Assembly (NCBI GenBank): GCA_027943335.1
Contig: BSBK01001879.1
Span: 1,446,501 to 1,510,500, forward strand
DNA from: Chamaecyparis obtusa
Taxonomy: Eukaryota; Streptophyta; Pinopsida; Cupressales; Cupressaceae
Direction of reading: 5' to 3'
Length of the DNA: 64,000 nt
Positions within the stretch are counted from its first letter, which is position 1; every line of letters starts with the position of its first letter. The notes below the pieces were generated by a model. That model was not told the DNA's origin. It ran no database searches and worked only from the letters and a program-made list of their open reading frames with translations. Of this stretch, positions 1 through 12,303 are shown one piece after another. A program made the translations under genes and the position numbers.

Positions 1-2460
1 TCCAAATAATCTGATTCCCTTCCATTTTATCCTCTATACTCAATAGGGATGGCTTTTGAGTCCTAGGGGCCATGGACCACATTGCAATAGCTTGAGACTT
101 AGGGTCATAGCCACTTCCTCTTATCATATCACCAATGTGAACCTCATATGATAGGCTGCCCGGTGGTTGCCTTCTTATTTGATCTATGATGAAAGCAGAA
201 GTCAGATCCCATCCTGGAGTCAATAGCATTCCACTTGACTTGACCAGTTGTCTAGCTTCATCTATAGTTATGGGATCAAGGCTAGGATCATAAGAATTTA
301 AGGCTCTCAATGTCTCTTCACTTGGCTCCATACCTTCAGGTAGAAGTTTCCTCACTTCTTGCTACTTATTGCAAACAAGGAAACTCTTGAATTCATCAGT
401 TTTAATAAACTGGTCATCACTCAAAAATTCTTCTTGATAGACCTCTCTGATATCCCTTTCTGACCATAGGGACTGTTCCTTATTTGCTTCATTAGTGGCC
501 ACCTTCTTTCCTTCTCTTATTGCTTTTCTCAATTGGTGATGGTAAATCCTATCACCTGGCACTAGAGAAGATGCTCTATCAATTGTTCTCTTTTGTTTTT
601 CCTACCTTGAAGGCTCTCCTACCTCAAGCCTTTGTTTCTTCAAGGGTGGCTCTGGAGTATCCCCTATTTCTGGTTGGTCTTCAATAGGCCTAACACTTTG
701 TACATCTTCCATTTGTGGTAGGCTGTTCCCTTCCTGTGACTCATCAGAAAACTCCTCTTGATCAGAAGATGAATAGTCTTTCATTTTCTTTGGTTGACTC
801 TGGTCAATCAACTTCTCCAACTAATTTGATAGAGTTTCATGCATCTCTATCATCTTGTCAATTCTTTTTAAATAGGGAAGGTCAGGGAAGAAACCCTCAA
901 AAGGAAGCTGGGTTGCCATCACTTATTTTGACAAGTCTATCAAATCAAAGTACCTGTTCCATCTCCTCTTGACCTCATCATCATCAATGATGTTTCTGAC
1001 TACATCCTCCTCATCCAAACCTTCATGTTCTTTGTTCACACCAATGTTTGGGATGTATAGCATCCTGGCAATTTTGATAAAGCCCTCAGGATCTACATGT
1101 CTACAAGCACCAGTAGCCATTTTGAACTGATTTAACCATGTAGTAATTTGAGGAAATGCCCTCTTTCCTACCAGGAAGTCACCTACCTTGAATTTCCTAG
1201 GTGTGAATGTACCCTTCCTATGAGGGGCTAGAATTTCCCTGTCTGTCCACATCAACTGCCACACAAATTCCAAACAAGCAACCTTTGGAGGCACAAATTT
1301 TGGTAACAGATGTGGGGGTTGGGGGAAACTGTAGAATTTCAAAAAGGTAGCATTCTCCCCTAAGTAAAAATCACCCCAATTGTGATCTCCCTCCCATTTG
1401 TTCACAAACTACACTGGTCGTAGGAGCTTGAGGACCCTTGGGGATATCCTTGTAGTGTTGATACCTAGCATCCTTACAAGAGGATACACAATGAAATTCT
1501 GAAAGAGACAAAAATTCCCCTCATTGGAAGTAGAATTCTACATCCTCACCCATAATTGCACTGGATTATACTGGCCTTCAAAGTTGAACCTTGGCTTCAG
1601 CATGTTCGAATCAAAACTATTAATATTGAAGAACAAAATTAAGTGCATTAGCAAAGAATAATGCATGAACTTAATTGGGCTCTTACTATCCTTGACAGAA
1701 ATCAAACCCTCATGCATTCTATCAATGATATACTAGATGTAATCATAGTCAGTGTTAACCAAAGAATTATGGATGTCCAGGATAATCATCAAAAGATCAG
1801 CTGGTAAAAATTTTGTATCCCCATCAATTCCCAAAACCCTACACAACCCATAACAAGTTTGCTTCATGTAATGTTGAAGGGACTTAAATTGGTAAGGGGC
1901 ATTCATGTGAGCAGGGAGGGGAGCTATATACTTATCCTATTTTGGGATATGCTTCATTATTTGGTCCTTCACTATCCCTATGTTCTTCTTGTACCTCTCC
2001 TTTTCTTTGCTCAAGTAGAAGTGGATGTATAAACATTAAAAGCCTTCATGAACGAACCCCTATCAAGAGTAACCAAAGCTGACTAGTCCTCTCTCCTAAT
2101 AGTCTTAGAAATAGGGTCGTAACACCTAGCTAGAGCAATAATTAAATCCGCATCCAGGAATACATCAAGCACTACCAATTTCCCTAACCCCAAAGCCCAA
2201 CCATTACATACAGGGATATGACTATCTCTATTTTTATAAAAGAAGTTGAAGATAGTATAACCTGTGGTATTTGGTGTGATAGGATCTCTGCAAAACCCTA
2301 GAACATCTTCAAAAACATCATCAGGAGCTCTTTTGTTTTGACTAGAACCAGGTAGCAATTTCAAAAACTCATCTAAATAATTAGGCTTGCCCTTATCTTC
2401 ACCACTTTTAGCCTTTTCTTCACTGCTGGAAGATGTTGCGCTTCTCTCAGGTTGACTCAT
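1..2460 (-). pseudogene. Decayed gene of unrecognised family, possibly retroelement-associated; runs off left edge
   Basis: A long minus-strand reading frame starts at an ATG ending at 2,460 and can be followed to position 1, at least 820 codons. The N-terminus is Ser/Glu/Lys-rich (MSQPERSATSSSSEEKAKSG). The frame is lost once near 2,040, then continues in a single frame to the window edge, broken only by stop codons (2,083, several between 1,400 and 1,960, then 923, 602 and 362). After the stop at 362 the frame is open to the edge. Around 602-820 it encodes an acidic, low-complexity linker. No known domain, signal peptide or membrane segment is visible. Several spaced motifs resemble the gene inside the giant LTRs at 17,192-20,875 and 35,771-39,525, for example E-G-L-I-S-V-K at 1,691-1,711 against E-N-L-I-E-V-K at 38,867-38,887. 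I infer a distant homologue, perhaps the corresponding gene of another giant LTR element. Function unknown. Confidence 0.6.
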
Positions 2461-4400
2461 CTTTGCTTCATAATTATCTTCAATCTCTGCAAAATGGATT
2501 CACTTGGTGCTCAAAAATCACTTCAGAATGACATAATTCTCTTCGAATGATTTTGGACACAGGAAACAATGAGCTTAACTTATTTATCAATGTAGATCAA
2601 GTGTTTACAACTACCACAATCATTGCAAATCTCCTTAATTGCTCCCGCATTCAATTTTTCATGTCACTAGTTTTCAAAATGGAGTTAGCTGATGTACAGA
2701 TGTTGACAGATAGATTTTAAAAAACTTGAAAACAAGGCAAAGAGGCAAATGATTAAGATCCTGCACTTTAAACCTGTTTACATCATGCAATCTTCCTTTG
2801 AAATTGATTGGATGGCTCATTAGTTTACTTTCCAGCTTGATACTGTACTTTATCCACACAGGCAATGGTCCCTTTTCTTTTCTTTTATTACCTTTTCCAA
2901 CTGGGCCCATTTAGTGAATCCATGACTAAAAGCTTCTCATGATTGTTGAATGCAATGTTAACCCTAGCATATATTCAGAGAACTAGTGACCAAAGCCTTC
3001 GCGGGTTCTCAAAATGCAATCCTTAACTCATGATACTTTTCGCTAATTAGCGAACACAGTGACACCCTTCGAGCACTTGACTGCAGTTATTATTTGGCGA
3101 ACCAGTGAACAAAGCCATCTCGCATTCTCTTAATGTCACGGCTAACTGTTAAATCTTTTGGAGATTCAGTGAACAAAGGGTTCGCACATTCGCTTAATGG
3201 ATCACTTAACTACTAAATTACATGGAGAACTGGTGAAACCTTCATTCTCTGAATCGCTGAATCTTTTTTAACCATCATCTTTACTCTGAGATTCTGAATG
3301 AACTGTTGATCTTGTTGATGATCTACGACTGTCACCAGTTCACTAAAATATTTGATCCTTGGTCATTTGATTATGAGATTCAGTGAACAAAGGGTTCACT
3401 GAATCGCCAGATAATATTAAACACTCAGTATTTCAATCCACGATTAAGCGACTGAAGACTCAAAACATAGCCAATCCTTTTATTCATGCATTCACCAAAT
3501 GATTATGCCCTTTACCTTTTCCTTTTAGAGAACCCGTGACCACATGACTCACTGAATCACTAAATCATTTAGCTTCTTACTAATTTATTCCAAGAACAAG
3601 CAAACACTTGAAATACCCGTTCCGCCAAATTCTTCATACCAAACTGTCGGGGCCACCAAACTTAGAAGTCTTTACACATTCATTCATTCACCAAATGAAA
3701 CATGTAGGACCCAATAATATCTAAGATTAAACCACAACCATGGATCTTGACAATGATCTATGGTATTCACTAAGTCGCTAGGTTATTGTGCCCTTAACCG
3801 CTAGATTCAGAGAATGAGCGATAATCGTTGTTGCCAAGTCACTGAAATATTTGCAAAGAACCACCAAGGAATACATGAATTGGAGATAATGCATTCACCA
3901 AATCGCCAGATGTTTTCTGATAACCACCGTATATTTGGAGACTATGCGAACAAAGACAACACTTAACATTTTTAACATATTCTCCAGTTCGCTGAATGGT
4001 TGAGGTGTTAACCGAGATACTTAGAGACCACGCAACTAAAATGATGCTTAGCATAAGATTGACTTGTTTTCTGAATCACCAAATACTATATGAGACATGC
4101 TATGACCTTTTCCAATTCAGTGAACACAAAATATTTAACACGTGCATGATTTAATCCACTTAAGTGACTTAAAAAGGTAACAATGAAATAGAAGAATAAG
4201 GGCTAATCATGAGGACTTTTGCATGAATTCAACATTTTTCAAGGACAAGACCTAGGGTAAGGATTTTTGAAGTGGGCTATGACAAATTTTTGAAGAACTT
4301 CCGACACCTGTACCGAGGAAAACTTCACAGACTAGAGGACTAAACCAACATTTGGACAAAAACCTCAGAAAATTAAGAATACTCCCAACAGGACACTCTT
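2461..4400. other. Non-coding region with dispersed direct and inverted motifs
   Basis: No convincing gene is present. Between about 2,960 and 4,130 the sequence repeatedly uses a motif built on ATTCAGTGAAC and its reverse complement GTTCACTGAAT. A 23-base block (gagattcagt... gggttc) occurs identically near 3,161-3,183 and 3,375-3,397. Related versions start near 2,980, 3,095, 3,220 and 4,110. The region lies directly upstream of the minus-strand gene at 1-2,460, so it may be the U3/promoter part of an old LTR. I could not define LTR ends. Confidence 0.4.
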
Positions 4401-6878
4401 TCAAACATCTATGGCGGTGATATAAATGTACTAAGAGCTAAATTTGAGAGCCTTAGAGGTAAATTAGATGAAATGAAAATGCAAGAAGGTGAGAATATTG
4501 CACAATACTGTGGTAGAATAAAAGAAGTTGTAAATGCTATTAGAGGAGCAAATGGAACTATTAATGATGAAACTGTAATAGGAAAAGTATTGAGAACTCT
4601 GTGACCTATCTATGCTATTAAGATTTTAGCTATTCAGGAATCTAGGTGTAATCCTAACAATGCACCTACTTTGGAAAGTTTGGTTGGTAAGCTTACTACT
4701 TTTGAGCTTTCTAACTATGATAACTTCACTGTTGCTAATGTTGAATCTACTTTTAAGTCACAAATGGTTCTGAATAAATCAAAGAAAGAGAAAGAGAAGT
4801 GTATCAATGAAAGTGAAAGTGAAAGTGACACATCTGATGAAGAACTTGAGGATCTAGAAGCTCTTATGGCTAGAAGACTGAAAAGGGGAAAAGGAAAGTA
4901 CAAAGGTAAACTCCCTATTATATGTTTTTCATGTAATAAAAGTGGTCATATAGTTGCTAGGTGTCCTGACAAGGATGATAAGGATGAAGAAAGAGATAAC
5001 AAGCATAAAGATAAAAGAGATGATAGAAGTTACTAAAGGTACAAGGACTACAAGGGAAAAGGTAAGAAATCTTGCTATATTTCCAAAGAAGAGACTGACA
5101 CTAATAGTGATGATTTTGAAATTGAGGTAGTCTATGTTGCAATGAAAGATGAGTGTGATGAGGATGAGAAAACTGCATTGATTTCCTATGTGAACAAAAA
5201 TGATAAATGGATTATTGATAGTGGTTGTTCACATCACATGACTGGTGACAAAAGTAAGTTTGATACCTTAGATCTTTATAAAGGTAGAAGTGTGAAATTT
5301 GGTAATGATGCACCATGTCATGTTAGAGGAAAAGGATTGATTAAGCTAGTTGATAAGATCACTTGTGAGAATGCATATTGGGTTGATGGTCTTAACTATA
5401 ATCTATTGAGTGTTGCATAACTTAACAACACTAATTACCGAGTGGAATTTCATCACAAGAAGGCTAAAATATTTGATGCCACTAGTGAACTGATTGGAAG
5501 CGGTGAACAGACAAGAGGTAATTTTTTCTATCTTGTCCTATCTGAAGAGACATGTATGATTGCACAACTTGATGATATATCATTATGGCATAAGTGGCTA
5601 TATCATGTTAAATTTGACAATCTAGTAGAAATTAGTAAAAAGAAGAAAGTGAGAGGTCTGCCTAGATTGAAGAAACCTAAGAATGTAATGTGCAAACAAT
5701 GTCAGTTAGGAAAGATGACAAAGTCAAGTTTCAAGAGAAAAACCTTTACTTCTGAGAATGCTTTAGATTTGGTTCATACTGACCTTTGTGGACCTATGGG
5801 TGTACAAAGATACTATGGTGCTAGATACTTTATTCTATTTGTTGATGATTATACCAGAATGATGACAATAATGTTCTTAAAAGAAAAATCTAATGTTTTT
5901 AAATTCTTTAAGTGGTATTTGGCTAAGGTTGAAAAGGAGACATGTAGAAACCTGAAGTCTCTTAGATCTGACCAAGGTGGAGGATTTATATCAAATGAAT
6001 TTAATTTTTTTTGCAATGATAGAGGGATCAAAAGGTAGATGTATGCACTGAGAACACCTCCACAAAATGGTATAGCTGAAAGAAGGAATAGATCTATCTT
6101 GGATTGTGCTAGGACATTGATGATTGAAAAGAATGTTGCATAGAAATACTGGAGAGAAGCTATAAGTATAGCTATTTATACTCTTAATTGAGTATAGATG
6201 AAAAAAGGTACAAATCTGACACCTTATGAACTATGGCATGGGCATGCACCTAATGTAAATTATTTTAGAATATTTAGAAGCAAATGCTACATACTAAAGG
6301 ACAATAGTAATGGAAAGTTTGATGCTAAAAGTGATGAGGGCATATTCCTAGGCTACTCCACAAAAAGTAAAGCTTATAAGTGTTTGAACTCTAACACTAA
6401 CAAAATTATGGAAAGTGTGAATGTCAAAGTAGATGAGTGTGTAGAGAAAAATGAAGCTGAAAGAAAGAAAGAACTAGAAGATTACAAATCTTTTGTGTAT
6501 ATAGAGGAAGGAGAGGCAAGTGATAGACTTGCATCAGATGTCCAGTCTCGAGTAAGAAATGTCAAGCATCAGGAAAATAATGTCAAGAGAGAAGAAGAAC
6601 ATGTTGAGTGATAGGAGGAAGTTGTCAAGTATGAGGAAGAGGTTGCCGAGCATTCAAAAGCTGAATCTGATAATCTTGTTGGGGAACCTAAAGAACTAGA
6701 AGAAAGGAGAGTATAACTTATTTTGGAAAAATATGTAAGAAGACATCACAAGCCTGAATAGATAAGTGGAGACAAAGATACTGGAGTTTTGACTAGAAGA
6801 AAGATAAGAGACCCTACATGTTTACTATGTGAATTTGAGCCTAAAACAACAAGGGAGATTGTTCGAAACTGCAATTGA
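4400..6878 (+). pseudogene. Ty1/copia gag-pol remnant (gag, protease, integrase), stop-riddled
   Basis: One plus-strand frame runs from about 4,404 to 6,876 with no visible frameshift but with stops at 4602, 5034, 5418, 6036, 6141, 6189, 6195, 6609, 6612, 6714 and 6759. In order it shows the C-terminal half of a UBN2-type Gag, a CCHC zinc knuckle (CFSCNKSGHIVARC, near 4,922-4,964), the protease active site DSGCSHHM (near 5,216), an integrase HHCC finger (H-x4-H near 5,588; C-x2-C near 5,692) and the integrase core with HTDL, RSDQGG and GIAERRNR. The canonical Asn and Glu of the second core motif are changed (DQGGG). Reverse transcriptase and RNase H are missing: the frame passes straight into the 3' LTR, and no 5' LTR or Gag N-terminus is present. 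The zinc knuckle and protease context suggest the SIRE/Maximus-like branch, moderately sure. Confidence 0.85.
6851..6859 (+). other. Polypurine tract of copia remnant
   Basis: The purine run AAGGGAGAT lies directly against the LTR start TGTTCG at 6,860. This is the position and composition expected of a plus-strand primer in plant copia elements. Confidence 0.55.
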
Positions 6879-8338
6879 AGCAATTGTTATATTGTCATTG
6901 ATGTCAAACCTTAATTGGTAAGATTATTGCTACTTAAGAAAGTACTATATCTATTTGAATGTTGTAAAGGGGTTAGACAAGGATGGTAACAATAGCACCT
7001 AAGGGAAAGGTTGAGTTATCTTGATACTTCAATGAGTACTTGATTATGTTGCACAATGATGAGATAATGTATTGTTTATCTTAGTAAGAATGAAGACTAA
7101 ACCGGTAGGCTTAACCGAGCAAAAGAGAAGAAATCATGTTTAAGCTAAGTGATGTTAGTGTCGACTGAGTTAGTATATGCCAAGTAATTTCAGTATTGAC
7201 CAGACATTAATTAATTGCCAAGGAAGACAGTGTTAGCTGAGGAAATAGTTTTAGTGTTGACCGAGCTTTCTAGTGAAGACCGAGAAGTTGAACACTATAT
7301 TGATTAAGTGTTGGTAATTTACATTTGAGGAAGAATTTATATTCCTAGCCAACATAGTTGAATTCTTGGATTATGTAAACCGTGTTGACTTTATTTATTG
7401 ATTGTATGAGAGCATTTAATGCACTGTAAAATTTTTTATTGTAAATCTTAAAGAGATTTGAGATGTTTCTAGAAGAGGAGATGAAGAACATAAAGTTGGA
7501 AGGATTCGATGAATCTGATCAAACCCTAAGATCTACGAAGAAGATTAAGCGACAAAATTTGTATTGACCTAATTGAAGAGGTATATAGGAAACCTAAAGT
7601 GTAAGGTTGAGTATGGTGGTGGTGATAAGATATGTTGATGTTATTGATTGTCTAAGTAGAAAAGGCTGAAGGAGAAGTGTTGAGATCACTTGAAGGGATT
7701 TTCAAGAAAATCAGTGATGGAGATGAAAAAGTTCTACAGTCGGTAAGCCAAAATATGTGTAAGAAATTAGAATATCTACAAAGTGAGTTGTATGTTTATA
7801 GATCAATATTACTATTACTTTCTAACCATTGTATCAGTCAAAATCCTTTTAACAAAGGTTGACCTAACAGTCATATGTATAAATCCTTTGAACAAGGTTG
7901 CATTCTAATGGAGTGTATGTAAGTCCTATAACAAGGCACACTTTTAATAGAGTGGTTAAAATCCTTTAACCGGGTCACACCTGATAGTGTGTATGTAACC
8001 TTTGACAGGGTTGGCTTTTCATAGATCTCACTTCAAAAGAGTGCAAATAATAGTAACATGTTACAAAGTGGTTTTTCCCTAGTTGGGTTTCCACTATAAA
8101 TCCTGGTGTGAATACTTGTGTGAATGTTTTGGTTTGAACATTTATGTGTTTTACAAGTCAAGTACAATTGGGTAGTGGACTACAATGTTATATGTTTCTA
8201 TTATGTAATCAGTAATGATCGAGTAGTTGTTGGTTATTAGATCTGATTTGTTGGAAATTTTTTAAGTTTATTTTATACATCTGGACATGAGAACAACTGA
8301 TTCACCCCCCCCTCTATTGTTCTAAATCATAATTAACA
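6860..8338 (+). repeat. 3' LTR of the copia remnant
   Basis: The 1,479-bp segment begins TGTTCGAAAC right after the polypurine tract and ends ...AATTAACA. Shortly before the end it has the run TGATTCACCCCCCCCTCT that also ends the LTRs at 23,189-24,659 (reversed) and 28,127-30,856. Its start shares TTATATTGTCATTGATGTCA with the start of the LTR at 24,659 (minus strand), so both belong to one family. It lacks genes; the small frame at 7,677-7,862 is not supported. The end lies one base from the TG that begins the next element. Confidence 0.7.
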
Positions 8339-8339
8339 T

Positions 8340-8844
8340 TGGGGGTTAAAACTCAAGCAGACCGACCATGGGACCAAATTTTCCAAAAATACCCTGACAT
8401 AGAGCCCCAGGCCAAATTTAGGCCTAAATCCTCTGGGGAAGAATTCCATTGGAACCCTGTCCTAGGTATGTGTCTCCATTATCATCTTATACCCACCAAT
8501 TAGGGCTCAAATTTAGACTATGGGTCCCATAAAATCAACAGGTGCAATATTTTTAGGTACAACTCATTATGAGGTTGAGACAAGTCACAAAGGCCACAAA
8601 TAAAGATATAGGGCATAGGTGATGAAATGAATTATTTTATTGGATAAAACATAGAGGAGAAAACTTATAAATAAGGTCTAACCTTGATTCTTGATGAAAT
8701 TGAATCAATATAGAACTTGTAATGTTAATTTAAAGGTCCAATAAGCATTAGGAGAGTGTGAAATCAATGTGGTAACCCATAAATTAAAAAAATGGGGCTA
8801 AAATGAGAACACAAGTAAGGTTGTTTAAGTTTTAGGATGGTGCA
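8340..8844 (-). repeat. Left (3') LTR of the old element
   Basis: Matches 13,771-14,158 and 15,459-15,577 throughout with many substitutions; the conserved core includes GGGTTAAAACTCAAG at the left end and TTTTAGGATGGT at the right end. Confidence 0.6.
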
Positions 8845-9459
8845 TATAGCCCCCAATTTACTAGGAGTGTGAGTCCACCTCATGCTCACAATAAAGTAGA
8901 AGAAATAGATAAAAAGAGATAAAGATCTTGGGAAAACCACAAGGAGGTAAAATATCACTGGGTTTAAGGACATAAGCCCCCAAACCAGTGATCTTAACTT
9001 GTAAATCCATATGAAAGGACACATAAAACAACATCAAAAGCCTAAATCTTACTAAGATTCCAAGTCAACTATTTGAATAGACCTCACTAAAGAAAATGTC
9101 TCAACTGCTAGCATCATGCTCAAAAAGCTATTGCAAAAGCATGAGTGGTCACTTGAAAAGAGAAAGGGAACACATCAAAGATAAGATAAGACTCCATGAT
9201 CTAACCTATTATCATAGCTATGAGAGCATGGAAAGAAGAGAGAGGGACCATGGATCTAACAAACTAACAAGTTGTGTTATGCTAGGTTATTCATGGGAGA
9301 AGAAGAGGAAGAGGAAAGACTAGAAATTTGTGTTATGCTAGTTCCACTTATTCCAAAGAAAGAGGGAAGGAGAATTGATGGTCTATAATTTTTTGTTATG
9401 CTAGTCAATTCTACCTTGAAAATCTTGCTCATAGGGGTGGATTGTAAAACTTTTCACTC

Positions 9460-9790
9460 AAGGACAACTTATGGGATCAATCCTATTGAAAGAATTGTCT
9501 ATATAGGGATCCAAAAATGATGATCAGTCCTATGGAAATAATTTTCTCCTTAGGGGTTAGTAAAATGAGATCAATCCTAAGAAAAACATTATCTTATTAG
9601 GGATCCAAAAGAGATCAATCCTAAGAAAGAATTTTCCTTAGGGATCAATAAAAAAAGATCAGTCGTAAGAAAAATATTGTCTTCTCAAGGATCCAAAAGA
9701 AATCATTTTAAGGAAAGAATTTTCTTCTTAGGGATCCAAAATTGATAAGTCCTAAGAAAATAATTGACTTATTAGGGATAAATAAACAAA
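9460..9790. repeat. Degenerate tandem repeat of ~60 bp
   Basis: About five imperfect units carry the pair 'atca(a/g)tcctaagaaa' and 'cttagggatcaa/ccaaaa'. Within a unit the two halves (CTAAGAAA... and ...TTCCTTAG) are inverted copies, so each unit can fold as a short hairpin. Confidence 0.5.
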
Positions 9791-10139
9791 AAATATGCAT
9801 AATATACAAAGGAGACTGCCTCCTTATGATGGTGACATATGAATATGGTGGAATCATAAAGAAAAGAGAATAAGGATACCTACTTCCATCAAAAAGAAGA
9901 TATCCTTAAAATAATAGTCTATGCTTATACCCTTAGAAAATAGTGAAGAACCTTGTTAGCCAAGAAATAGATAATTATGAAAGGATGTCTGCAAGTGGGA
10001 AGAGACCCTTGAAAGAATGAGATCTTGGTTACAAGGCATCTACCTTCAAGAGGTGTTCTTGAACAACAATAATATCTTTATAGATGAAAAATGGATTATT
10101 TATGAAGGATAACACACCTTAATCCCCCAAGTAATGATA

Positions 10140-10810
10140 TTTTGTTATGATAGACATGTGCTTTTCAAGCAAGGAAAATATTGTCACTTGGGATGTAAAT
10201 CTACTAAAAAGGAGAAAATACTTATTTAAACAAATAAATCCATGCCAAAAAGGATATCATGTGATAAAAAAAGACCACATAACCTAGAGAATGTGAATCA
10301 TTAGAAAGGAATAAGATATTGAGAAACAAAAGCCTACCCCCCAAGAGTGATGGAAAGGGGAATGATAACCCACTAAATGCCCTATGTGATAGATCTTTTA
10401 TAATAGACATTCAATTTCAAGCAAGCATAAGGTTGCAACTTGGAATATAATCTTAGGAAAAGAGATCCTTACGTAAAAAATAATACATGCAATAAAGGAC
10501 ACTATATTGTAAAAGAAGAAAGTACACAAGGGATATCAGATCTATTGGAAATGAAGATAAAAAGAGGAAGGAGGATCAAGTATACACATCTTCCCTATTG
10601 ATAGGTAAGGGAATACTTAACAAAGGATGATACATTATGATCCCTAAGTGAAATTTTATTTATAATTTTTATGTACTTTCAAGAAAGTATAAGTTTCAAC
10701 TCAAGATGTAAATCTACTAAAAAAAGAGAAAATCCTTACGCAAAACAACAAATTCATGCAAGAAAGGATATCATGTTATAAAAGAAACGAGTCAACAAAG
10801 GGAGAAAATG
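10140..10810. repeat. Long-period tandem repeat (~265 bp, three copies)
   Basis: Three diverged copies start near 10,160, 10,425 and 10,675. Each shows in the same order 'ttcaag(c)aag', 'aactt/actcg(g)gatgtaaatct', 'aaaggagaaaatccttac' and 'catgcaagaaaggatatcat'. No frame is conserved among them. Confidence 0.45.
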
Positions 10811-11076
10811 GGTCCTTACAATAAATAGTAGAGTGAAATAGAACCTTTCCCCCAAAGTGAGGAGACAAAGAATAAGGACTATTATGTTTCTCACAAAGTA
10901 TGATTGCACCTAAAATTACACCACCATAAATGACAATGAGCCCTCAAAGGATAGACTAGCAATGTCACATAGTGAGGTGCAACATAATAGGAACATAGAT
11001 GTTAGTTAGAATAATCATTAAAAAGGTTTCATTAATTGTTACATGTCATTTTAATTGTACCACAATTAATGAATTC

Positions 11077-12303
11077 TTAATTTTTATATTTTAAATCATA
11101 ACATTCATTAGTCTCATGGCCACGAATTTCATGATACATACAAATGGAAGAACTTTCTTGTTTGTGTTTGTTATTTTTTGGTTTGTTTTTCAAAGGAAGA
11201 GTAATTAAGTTGCCTTTAATAATCTCAAACAAAATATTCTCTTTTTGTGATAAAAAATTAGGAAAATAATGTATAAAATGATTGGCCAAATGGGAAGGTT
11301 GGAAAACTAGATTTTCTTTTGAAAAAGATGATGTATATTTCTCACGAGTTCCAATACTTTATTGAAAACAACCCATATCATGTTCATTAGGAAGATTTGA
11401 TATATCAAAAAGGTAAGGGTATCCTATAGGTGGAATGTGATTAAAATTTAAAGAGGCCCAATCAATATCCATACATGTGTTAGAATAAGGTGTTTGGTTC
11501 TCAAATTCAAGGATTTCATCTTTATACCAGAAAGTTGGTGTGAAGGCTAAAGTTCCCCAATCATCATCTTGAAGAGTTGACTTGATATTGAATAGTGTTG
11601 ACTTGATTACAATCCTTATGTGCTAAGATTTTATTTTTAGAAGGGAGGACATGAAGTATATTATCCTCTTGAGGATTATTGTTATATATGTATGGCACTG
11701 CATGATAATCAGGTTGCATAGCACCTTTTACAACAATGATTCATTTTTTTTTAGGGGCATTTTGAATAGTGTTGACTTGATTATGTTCTTTGTTCTCAAA
11801 TATTCATTTGGAAAAGGGAGAGCATCAAGGATATTATTCTTTACTTATAAGGTACTTTCAAGAAAAACTTTAGGAGAAGGAGAATCAAAACCCATTAGTG
11901 TTTCATCTCTAGAGGGAATATGAATGGAATAGATAGAAGGGAAAGTGTCATTAAGGGAATTTTCAATCATATCAGCCTCTTCCAAAAAAAAATCATTATG
12001 TTGCACAAAGGTAGTCTCATAGGGTAAATTCACATCAACTAGATAATAATCAACATCATTGTCCAACAGTTCATCCAAAAGAGGGAGGCAATTGAGAGGA
12101 ATTTTAAAATTATGCTATTGCATCAATATGTCCTCATGAGGGAGAGAAGCTTTGAGAGAGGAATAATTGAGATGTTCTTGAAGGGAATTGTTGTAAACCT
12201 TAAATACTTCTATCAAATTAATTAACTTTTGACAAAAGGAGAGTTTAGGAGGTGTAGAGGAAGACTTAGTAGATATGAAGTCATCAAGGACTGCCTCCAT
12301 CAT
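11077..12303 (-). pseudogene. gag remnant with zinc-finger of gypsy type
   Basis: Three minus-strand blocks (12,303-12,115, 12,078-11,845 and 11,289-11,077) are all in the same reading frame, separated by stops and unreadable spans. The last contains C-M-Y-H-x4-GH-x-T-x2-C, the C-x2-H-x4-H-x4-C finger found in gag of many plant Ty3/gypsy elements, followed by YDLKYKN. The upstream blocks are acidic (DELLDNDVDYYLVDVNLP) and not recognisable. No protease or RT follows on the left. I am fairly sure of the finger and unsure of everything else. Confidence 0.5.

Noticed and set aside
4602..6761. Claim that every stop proves deamination
   Set aside because: Any stop is one C-to-T step from Gln or Arg, so only the match with conserved family residues is informative; kept as a lower-interest finding.
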